This document shows positions 1 through 5,101 of a stretch of DNA of 8,569 bases, one piece after another (the stretch's first letter is position 1; every line of letters starts with the position of its first letter). The stretch is from Puniceicoccaceae bacterium. Lineage in GTDB: Bacteria; Verrucomicrobiota; Verrucomicrobiia; Opitutales; Coraliomargaritaceae. The stretch lies in contig WTIG01000144.1 in NCBI GenBank assembly GCA_011522825.1, positions 1 to 8,569 of the forward strand, written 5' to 3'. A program made the position numbers and the translations under genes. The notes below the pieces were generated by a model. The model saw only the letters and a list, made by a program, of their open reading frames with translations, was not told where the DNA came from and made no database searches.

Positions 1-572
1 AAATAGATGACCATATTAAGCCTTCAAGCTATAAGAAAAATTCGAATGAAGGTGGAAAACAAAGGGATTCTTTGGTACGCTTTAACTATCAGCTAAATCA
101 AATCATTGAAGAGAAAAATCAGGTACAATTATCGCCTATTGATATTGAACCTAATTTACAAGATCCACTGAGTTTAATTCTGGCGATTTGCCAAAATGAT
201 TTTCAATCCAATCCAACATTTCTCCAAAATGTTACTGATGGCGGACAAATCGTTCCCATTGAATCATCCTATGTAGAAATGCAAACCGTTAATACTGAAA
301 TTGGTGAATTTCAATCTCAAGTTATTAATATAGACCCGCAGGGTCTGCGTGGGGTATTTAAAAAGAGTCCAGATGCAAATGTGATCCTTTATCTAAACGA
401 TCAAAGCCCCGTCATACCTGTTAAATTAAAGAGTAAAGTGCGTGTTGGAAGCTTTTATGCGATTCTCTCTGGAGGCATGTATCAAGGAAAACCAATTCAA
501 GGACAAAAAATAGAAACACTCCAAAGCCCAAGTAAATCTAGCGAAAAACTAAAGAAACGCTTTAAGCGATAG
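1..572 (+). CDS. C-terminal part of an unrecognised protein (5' end outside window)
   Basis: The reading frame is open from the left edge (first full codon at position 3) to a TAG at 570-572, so at least 189 residues are visible. A TTG at 72 could be taken as a start, but the frame runs upstream without a stop (IDDHIKPSSYKKNSNEGGKQ...), so the gene very probably begins outside the window. I do not recognise the family. The visible part has a polar, low-complexity lead-in, then a segment containing DPLSLILAICQNDF, then a probably beta-rich region (INIDPQGLRGVFKK, ANVILYLNDQ, SKVRVGSFYAILSGGMYQG), and a basic tail ending KLKKRFKR. No signal peptide, membrane segment or cysteine motif is visible. 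It converges with sufT, with only 12 bases between the stop codons. That it is coding is fairly sure; its function is unknown. Confidence 0.7.
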   Translation, partial: IDDHIKPSSYKKNSNEGGKQRDSLVRFNYQLNQIIEEKNQVQLSPIDIEPNLQDPLSLILAICQNDFQSNPTFLQNVTDGGQIVPIESSYVEMQTVNTEIGEFQSQVINIDPQGLRGVFKKSPDANVILYLNDQSPVIPVKLKSKVRVGSFYAILSGGMYQGKPIQGQKIETLQSPSKSSEKLKKRFKR

Positions 573-575
573 ATT

Positions 576-590
576 GAATAAGATTTATTC
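576..590. repeat. Small inverted repeat at a convergent gene junction
   Basis: GAATAA-gat-TTATTC is a perfect 6-bp inverted repeat with a 3-base loop. It lies in the 12-base gap between the two convergent genes and includes the sufT stop. It is AT-only apart from its ends and has no T-run on either side, so it is a weak candidate for a bidirectional terminator and could be chance. Confidence 0.25.
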
Positions 591-1151
591 GAGACCAAGT
601 TGCTTGCGACCTGGCTCAGATATCATATGCGGATTCCATGGTGGCTCCCAAATAATCGATACCTCTGCTGACTCAACTTCTGGAATCAATTCAATTTGCT
701 TTTTTGCATCATCTGCAATCACAGGTCCCATTCCACAACCCTGGGCTGTTAAGGTCATCTGTACATTCACTTGATAGGTACCCGATTCACTGGGCTCAGA
801 AATTCTCAAATCATAAATTAAGCCCAAATCAACAATATTTAAAGGGATTTCTGGATCAAAACACTGTTTCAATGCATCCCACACTAAATCTTCAGAAAAA
901 GGTTTATCTGATTGGTTGTGAGTGGTTTGCGTGGCTGTTTCATCTAAATACTCTTTGAGTTCTGCCCCTAATGCATCCCAGTCCTTACTAGGGATTCGAT
1001 ACAAACCCTCTGCTGTACGAACAGTAACCGCACCGCCTAAAGCTTGAGATATCGTTACAACTGTACCCGCGGGAATTGTATGCTCTTCACCAGCTGGGAT
1101 AATAGTGGCTAAAGTGTCTCTATTTAAGGTAATTTCTTGATCGAAATTCAT
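585..1151 (-). CDS. sufT: Fe-S cluster assembly protein SufT (long form, MIP18/DUF59 family)
   Basis: The 188-residue protein has the two-part layout of long-form SufT. The N-terminal segment (about residues 8-64: RDTLATIIPAGEE, ISQALGGAVTV, YRIPSKDWDALG) is particular to this form. A MIP18-like domain follows (about 85-175) with FDPEIPLNIVDLGLIYDL, TLTAQGCGMGP and WEPPWNPHMIS. Cys139 in the QGCGMG motif is the conserved cysteine of the family, and Cys97 precedes FDPE. In other bacteria SufT acts in the cytosol as an auxiliary factor for maturing Fe-S proteins such as aconitase and lipoyl synthase. It is commonly found beside sufBCDSU, but no other suf gene is in this window. The ATG at 1151 is preceded by an AT-rich stretch without a Shine-Dalgarno sequence. 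It is divergent from the carboxynorspermidine synthase gene. The family call is secure from the motifs; the physiological client proteins are not known. Confidence 0.93.
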   Translation of the reverse strand: MNFDQEITLNRDTLATIIPAGEEHTIPAGTVVTISQALGGAVTVRTAEGLYRIPSKDWDALGAELKEYLDETATQTTHNQSDKPFSEDLVWDALKQCFDPEIPLNIVDLGLIYDLRISEPSESGTYQVNVQMTLTAQGCGMGPVIADDAKKQIELIPEVESAEVSIIWEPPWNPHMISEPGRKQLGLE

Positions 1152-1183
1152 CGCTAAAAAATGTATTTTTACAGTTTTAAAAC

Positions 1184-1214
1184 TTGATTAAATCATACTT
1201 AAAATACTTATGAT
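1184..1214 (+). promoter_or_regulatory. Putative promoter of the carboxynorspermidine synthase gene
   Basis: TTGATT (1184-1189) and TATGAT (1209-1214) are separated by 19 bases and resemble sigma-70 -35 and -10 boxes. TATGAT ends only 5 bases before the ATG, so a start about 7 bases further on would give a transcript with almost no leader. ATCATA (1192-1197) and TATGAT (1209-1214) also form an inverted repeat, and TACTTA is directly repeated between them, so a binding site is possible. The spacer is longer than the ideal 17, and AT-rich DNA gives many false matches. Confidence 0.3.
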
Positions 1215-1219
1215 ACGGT

Positions 1220-2416
1220 ATGTCAAAAGTAATCATTATAGGTGCTGGAGGAGTTGGCAATGTGGTCGCACACAAATGTGCACAATCTCCAGATATATTT
1301 TCCGAGATAGTATTGGCTTCAAGAACCTTAAGCAAATGTGAAGCCATTGCTAAAACCGTGTACGAAAAAACGGGTCGTACGATAAAAACCTATTCAATTG
1401 ATGCCGATGATGTCTCAAGTACCAGTGAATTTTTAAAAGCAGAAAAACCGGATTTAGTGATCAATGTCGCACTACCGTATCAGGACCTTCCTTTGATGGA
1501 TGCCTGTTTAGAAGCGAAGGTGGATTATTTAGATACGGCAAACTATGAACCGCCAAACGAAGCCAAATTTGAATACAAATGGCAATGGGACTATCAAGAC
1601 CGCTTTAAGGAAGCTGGCTTAACGGCACTTCTGGGATCTGGCTTTGATCCTGGGGTAACGAATGTATTTTGTGCTTATGCACAAAAACACCTTTTTGATT
1701 CAATCGAAACCATCGATATTTTAGATGCGAATGCGGGCGATCACGGATATCACTTCGCGACTAACTTCAATCCCGAAATTAATATACGGGAGATCACTCA
1801 AAATGGACGCTACTGGAAAGAAGGACAATGGATAGAAATTGAAGCCATGAGCCTGCATCAAAAATATGATTTTCCCGTGGTTGGGGAACAAGATGCTTAC
1901 TTGTTGTACCATGAAGAATTGGAGTCACTTTCTCAGAACATTCCGAATTTAAAACAAATTCGATTCTGGATGACTTTCTCTGAGAAATATCTGACTCACC
2001 TAAAAGTTCTTGAAAATATCGGCATGACTTCGATAGAGCCGATTGATTTTAAAGGGCAAGCGATTCAACCGATTGAATTCTTGAAGGCGGTTTTACCAGA
2101 TCCCGCAAGCTTAGGACCTAGAACCAAGGGTAAAACATGTATCGGTTGCGATATTACTGGAATCAAAGACGGTCAGAAAAAACGCATTTTCATTTATAAT
2201 GTTTGCGACCATGAGGCATCCTATAAAGAAGTCTTTAGCCAAGCGATTAGCTACACGACTGGTGTTCCTGCACGAATTGGTGCAGAAATGATTCTTAGCC
2301 AAGCATGGAAAAAAGCAGGTGTTTGGAATATGGAACAAATGGACCCCGATCCCTTTATGGAAGCCCTCAATAACTATGGACTTCCCTGGCAGGTCATTGA
2401 ATTACCGCTTTCTTAA
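1220..2416 (+). CDS. Carboxynorspermidine synthase (carboxynorspermidine dehydrogenase, saccharopine dehydrogenase-like)
   Basis: The 398-residue protein begins with a Rossmann nucleotide-binding loop, IIIGAGGVGNVVAHKCAQ (GxGGVG at residues 8-13). It continues with blocks typical of the carboxynorspermidine synthase branch of the Lys1/Lys9 family: VINVALPYQDLPLMDACLEA, VDYLDTANYEPP, LLGSGFDPGVTNVF, GDHGYHFATNFNPEINIRE, MTSIEPIDF, AVLPDPASLGPRTKGKTCIG, YNVCDH and SYTTGVPARIGAEM. Length matches characterised members (about 400 residues). The family reductively condenses aspartate semialdehyde with 1,3-diaminopropane or putrescine, using NADPH, to give carboxynorspermidine or carboxyspermidine. 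Its partner decarboxylase (NspC) completes polyamine synthesis but is not in this window. The ATG at 1220 is the first residue of the Rossmann strand region, so no earlier start is needed. No Shine-Dalgarno sequence is visible. Which diamine is used cannot be read from sequence, and true saccharopine dehydrogenase is a less likely alternative. Confidence 0.88.
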   Translation: MSKVIIIGAGGVGNVVAHKCAQSPDIFSEIVLASRTLSKCEAIAKTVYEKTGRTIKTYSIDADDVSSTSEFLKAEKPDLVINVALPYQDLPLMDACLEAKVDYLDTANYEPPNEAKFEYKWQWDYQDRFKEAGLTALLGSGFDPGVTNVFCAYAQKHLFDSIETIDILDANAGDHGYHFATNFNPEINIREITQNGRYWKEGQWIEIEAMSLHQKYDFPVVGEQDAYLLYHEELESLSQNIPNLKQIRFWMTFSEKYLTHLKVLENIGMTSIEPIDFKGQAIQPIEFLKAVLPDPASLGPRTKGKTCIGCDITGIKDGQKKRIFIYNVCDHEASYKEVFSQAISYTTGVPARIGAEMILSQAWKKAGVWNMEQMDPDPFMEALNNYGLPWQVIELPLS

Positions 2417-2434
2417 TTATCAAACGATGTTAAG

Positions 2435-2462
2435 TTGACTTTTTGAGTAATAAACTCATAAA
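2435..2462 (+). promoter_or_regulatory. Putative cysH promoter
   Basis: TTGACT (2435-2440) is followed after 16 bases by CATAAA (2457-2462), a 4 of 6 match to the -10 consensus. The -10 match ends 9 bases before the cysH ATG, so the leader would be a few bases at most. The match is moderate, and read-through from the upstream gene (stop at 2416) is an alternative. Confidence 0.3.
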
Positions 2463-2470
2463 TAGAGTTT
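2444..2470 (+). repeat. Overlapping, mutually exclusive inverted repeats before cysH
   Basis: TGAGT (2444-2448) can pair with ACTCA (2454-2458) across a 5-base loop. AAACTC (2452-2457) can instead pair with GAGTTT (2465-2470) across a 7-base loop. Both use the central ACTC, so only one can form at a time. The second arm ends one base before the cysH start codon. This could be an operator with spaced GAGT half-sites or a small RNA switch on cysH translation. The stems are short and AT-rich, so chance is possible. Confidence 0.35.
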
Positions 2471-2471
2471 T

Positions 2472-3197
2472 ATGGAAAAAACTTCAACAGTTGAAACAGG
2501 CATTTCATCGTACCCAGATTTAGAAGGTAGTACTGCCATTGCACGTATCCAATGGGCAAAAAATACCTATGGGGATTCGCTCGTTATGAGTACTAGTTTT
2601 GGAATCCAAAGTGCCGTTTTATTACACTTAGTCACTCAACAAATACCTAATATTAAAGTTATCTTCATTGATACAGGTTACTTATTTCCTGAAACCTATG
2701 CCTTGGCTGAAGAATTAACCAAGCGATTAGATTTAAACTTACTGACTTACCGTGCGACCCTTTCCTCAAAAGAACAAGAAGAACGATACGGCAAACTTTG
2801 GGAGCAAGGGGAAGCAGGCCTCGATCAATATAACAAAATGAATAAAATCGAGCCTATGAATCGAGCTATTACTGAACTCAAAGCTCAAGCATGGCTTTCG
2901 GGACTCAGGCGACAGCAATCACAAAGCCGAAGAAACCTGTCGGCAGTTCACCAGCAAAACAAAGTGACCAAAATTTACCCAATTATTGATTGGGATGATG
3001 CCACTATTTATAAGTACCTTACTGAAAATAATCTACCCTACCACCCGCTTTGGGAAAAAGGCTATGTGTCCGTTGGCGATTGGCATAGCTCAAGCCCTTT
3101 AAAGGACAACATGACTGCAGAAGAAACCCGTTTTAATGGAATAAAGCGAGAATGTGGTTTACACTTAGATTCAGGTGCAAGTGATTACCAAATTTAG
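2472..3197 (+). CDS. cysH: Phosphoadenylyl-sulfate (PAPS) reductase, thioredoxin-dependent
   Basis: The 241-residue protein aligns by eye along its whole length with Escherichia coli CysH (about 244 residues). Blocks in order are MSTSFGIQSAVLLHLV (39-54, PP-loop-type nucleotide site), FIDTGYLFPETY (65-76), RYGKLWEQG (105-113), MNRA (129-132), WLSGLRRQQSQSR (141-153), YPIIDWD (169-175), YHPLWEKGYVSVGD (190-203) and the catalytic ECGLH (227-231, Cys228). It reduces PAPS to sulfite in the cytosol, with electrons from thioredoxin or glutaredoxin. The CC...CxxC cysteines that bind the 4Fe-4S cluster of APS reductases are absent, so PAPS is the expected substrate and an APS kinase should exist elsewhere. 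The ATG at 2472 has at best a weak AGAG upstream. A short tail (LDSGASDYQI) follows the catalytic cysteine. The gene converges with fabD. Confidence 0.93.
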   Translation: MEKTSTVETGISSYPDLEGSTAIARIQWAKNTYGDSLVMSTSFGIQSAVLLHLVTQQIPNIKVIFIDTGYLFPETYALAEELTKRLDLNLLTYRATLSSKEQEERYGKLWEQGEAGLDQYNKMNKIEPMNRAITELKAQAWLSGLRRQQSQSRRNLSAVHQQNKVTKIYPIIDWDDATIYKYLTENNLPYHPLWEKGYVSVGDWHSSSPLKDNMTAEETRFNGIKRECGLHLDSGASDYQI

Positions 3198-3222
3198 GTA
3201 TCCTTGATTTGATAAAACATTT

Positions 3223-3250
3223 AGCAGACGATTCCGTTCTCTTCGCTGTT
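3223..3250 (-). terminator. Possible terminator between cysH and fabD
   Basis: AGCAGaCGA (3223-3231) can pair with TCGCTGTT (3243-3250), giving an 8-bp stem with one bulged A and an 11-base loop. It lies in the 52-base gap between two convergent genes. On the minus strand the stem is followed by aaaTGTTTTatc, a weak T-rich stretch, so it would better serve fabD. It is not a canonical intrinsic terminator. Confidence 0.28.
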
Positions 3251-4179
3251 TAAGAATCCGCTAATAATCCTTCAATATCTGAATACTCGGAAACCGATTC
3301 TGTTTCAATTGATTTATCCGTTCTTCGTACCAAACCTGCGAGCACTTTTGCCGGACCACATTCAACATACTTATCAATATTTAGAGCTTGGCTTGATCCA
3401 GTAATACATTCTTCAAAACGAACCGAAGAAACAATTTGCTGCACCAAAGCATCTTTGATCGCTTTAGGCTCTGAGATTAAATCACCAGTAACGTTTGTAT
3501 ACACAGGGTACTCAGGGCTTTTGAATTCAAATGGTTCAATAAAAGAGGCAAAAGCCGTCTTAGCTGAATCCATCAATCGACTGTGGTAGGCACCTGCAAC
3601 ATTCAAAGGACGAACTAACTTAAAGCCCATGCTCTTATCTTTTGCCGCCTCGACCGCATCCGCTACTTTTGCTTTTTCTCCAGAAATAACAATCTGACCA
3701 GGGCAATTTAAATTCGCTATTTGGATGTCAAAACGATCGCATAAATCTTCCACGGCTGAAGCTTCGCCACCTATGACACTTGCCATGCCTCCTTCTGTAG
3801 CATCACAGGCTTCTTGCATCAAACGTCCACGCTCAGCTACCAAACGAAGCCCTGTTTCAAAATCGTAAACACCAGCCACCGCCAATGCAGTCAACTCACC
3901 AAGACTTAAACCAAAGACTACACCAATATCTTTTAAATACCCTTTAGCTTCCAAAAGCTTATATAGAGCATAACCTTGAACATATAATGCAGGCTGACAT
4001 ACTCGTGTCTCAGTCAATGCTTCATCCGGTCCTTCAAAACAAATTTGTTTTAAATCCCAACCGAGAATCGAATTGGCTGATGTGTATAAATCATCCACTA
4101 ATTCTGAATTTTGACATAAAGTTTGCCCCATTCCTACGAATTGAGCGCCCTGTCCTGAAAATAAGAGTCCTGTTGCCAT
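3250..4179 (-). CDS. fabD: Malonyl-CoA:ACP transacylase FabD
   Basis: The 309-residue protein is of full FabD length (E. coli 309). It starts with the typical LLFSGQGAQFVGMG. It carries the nucleophile elbow GLSLGE (Ser92), Arg117 in AERGRLMQ that binds the malonyl carboxylate, and His199 in GAYHSRLM as the second catalytic residue. Further blocks are ANLNCPGQIVISG (about 155-167), VYTNVTG and VECGPAKVLAGLVRR. It transfers malonyl groups from CoA to acyl carrier protein for fatty-acid chain extension in the cytosol. The residue before the catalytic Ser is Leu rather than the usual His, while the rest of the site is intact. No other fab gene is adjacent: it sits alone between cysH (convergent) and cysE (divergent). 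A trans-acyltransferase of a polyketide pathway is unlikely given the context. The ATG at 4179 lacks a Shine-Dalgarno sequence (upstream taaaaaattaatt). Confidence 0.95.
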   Translation of the reverse strand: MATGLLFSGQGAQFVGMGQTLCQNSELVDDLYTSANSILGWDLKQICFEGPDEALTETRVCQPALYVQGYALYKLLEAKGYLKDIGVVFGLSLGELTALAVAGVYDFETGLRLVAERGRLMQEACDATEGGMASVIGGEASAVEDLCDRFDIQIANLNCPGQIVISGEKAKVADAVEAAKDKSMGFKLVRPLNVAGAYHSRLMDSAKTAFASFIEPFEFKSPEYPVYTNVTGDLISEPKAIKDALVQQIVSSVRFEECITGSSQALNIDKYVECGPAKVLAGLVRRTDKSIETESVSEYSDIEGLLADS

Positions 4180-4195
4180 AATTAATTTTTTACAC

Positions 4196-4225
4196 CATAT
4201 ATGCGACTCTCATAAATCGAATCAA
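4196..4225 (-). promoter_or_regulatory. Putative fabD promoter
   Basis: Read on the minus strand, TTGATT (4220-4225) and TATATG (4196-4201) are separated by 18 bases and resemble -35 and -10 boxes. Transcription would begin near 4189, leaving a leader of about 10 bases with no Shine-Dalgarno sequence before the ATG at 4179. Confidence 0.35.
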
Positions 4226-4254
4226 TAAGAAATCTGAGCAAATGTAAAAAAGTA

Positions 4255-4271
4255 TGCTTTACCTCGAAGCA
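4255..4271. repeat. Inverted repeat in the fabD/cysE spacer
   Basis: TGCTT (4255-4259) and AAGCA (4267-4271) form a 5-bp inverted repeat with a 7-base spacer, just upstream of the candidate cysE -35 box. It could be an operator. It is short enough to be chance. Confidence 0.2.
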
Positions 4272-4274
4272 GAG

Positions 4275-4305
4275 TTGATTATCAAGGAATAGGTTTAATT
4301 AAGAT
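4275..4305 (+). promoter_or_regulatory. Putative cysE promoter
   Basis: TTGATT (4275-4280) is followed after 19 bases by TAAGAT (4300-4305). A better -10 match, TTTAAT (4294-4299), lies only 13 bases after the -35, which is too close. Either choice puts transcription start within about 10 bases of the cysE ATG at 4313. Support is limited to motif similarity. Confidence 0.28.
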
Positions 4306-4312
4306 AAGTTTT

Positions 4313-5101
4313 ATGCGTAACATCGATTTAAAATCTCATTGGGATGAACTACTGGCACTCGCCAATTCTTTAAAAGCTAAAGAACCCGCCCTCTCAACGC
4401 TCTTGAATGAAACCATCTTAGAACGCGATTCATTTGGCGAATGCTTAAGTTATCGCATCACGAGAAAACTGGTTAATGAAACTGCATCCATTGATGTACT
4501 GAGAAAAGAATTTTCAGACGCCTTCACTGCAGACCCCAATATTTTGCAATCGATTGCTTGTGATATGCTTGCAGTTAAGGAAAGAGATCCCGCCTGTCCT
4601 CACATACTATTTCCCCTACTCTATTTTAAAGGATTTCAGGCCTTGATTTGTTACCGACTCAGTCATCATTTATGGCAACAAGGGCGTAAAGATTTTGCCT
4701 GTTACCTACAAAGTCTTGTTTCTGAACGATTCGGAGTGGATATACATCCAGCGGCAAAAATTGGCTGTGGTATTTTACTCGATCATGCTACCAGCTTTGT
4801 CGCCGGAGAAACGGCAGTCATCGAAGACAATGTTTCCATTTTGCATGAAGTAACTTTAGGCGGAACTGGCAAAGAAAGAGGCGACCGTCATCCTAAAATA
4901 AAATCAGGCGTCTTACTAGGAGCAGGCGCAAAAATCTTAGGTAATGTAACCATCGGTGAATGCGCAAAAATCGGAGCTGGAAGCGTAGTCGTAAAAGATG
5001 TCCCCCCACACAAAAGCGTTGCTGGTGTCCCAGCGGTTATCGTAGGGCACACTAGCGAAGATAACCCCGCCCTTGGCATGTGCCAAATGCTTGATGATTG
5101 A
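4313..5101 (+). CDS. cysE: Serine O-acetyltransferase
   Basis: The 262-residue protein has the all-helical N-terminal domain (about 1-135: LKAKEPALSTLLNE, RDPACPHILFPLLYFKGFQA, YRLSHHLW) and the left-handed beta-helix of hexapeptide transferases (about 140-245). Catalytic residues fall at the same numbers as in E. coli CysE: Asp143 in GVDIHPAAKIG, and His158 in LLDHATS. His193 in GDRHPKI, the TLGGTGK loop and VAGVPAVIVG near the end are also present. It makes O-acetylserine from serine and acetyl-CoA, the carbon acceptor for cysteine synthesis, and the family is normally feedback-inhibited by cysteine. Two differences stand out: the usual Gly after LDHAT is Ser161, and the protein ends QMLDD instead of the Ile-terminated tail that docks into cysteine synthase in E. 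coli. The stop overlaps the antiporter start. The ATG has no Shine-Dalgarno sequence. Confidence 0.95.
   Translation: MRNIDLKSHWDELLALANSLKAKEPALSTLLNETILERDSFGECLSYRITRKLVNETASIDVLRKEFSDAFTADPNILQSIACDMLAVKERDPACPHILFPLLYFKGFQALICYRLSHHLWQQGRKDFACYLQSLVSERFGVDIHPAAKIGCGILLDHATSFVAGETAVIEDNVSILHEVTLGGTGKERGDRHPKIKSGVLLGAGAKILGNVTIGECAKIGAGSVVVKDVPPHKSVAGVPAVIVGHTSEDNPALGMCQMLDD

Noticed and set aside
574..958. Two short plus-strand frames opposite sufT
   Set aside because: The minus strand encodes a full, motif-complete SufT. The opposite-strand peptides have no recognisable features.
1152..1183. A sufT promoter on the minus strand
   Set aside because: The spacer is AT-rich with a possible -10 (TACATT), but no credible -35 at normal spacing, so no call was made.
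2472..3197. APS reductase instead of PAPS reductase
   Set aside because: The paired-cysteine motifs that bind the 4Fe-4S cluster are absent; only the catalytic ECGLH cysteine is present, and the sequence follows E. coli CysH along its length.
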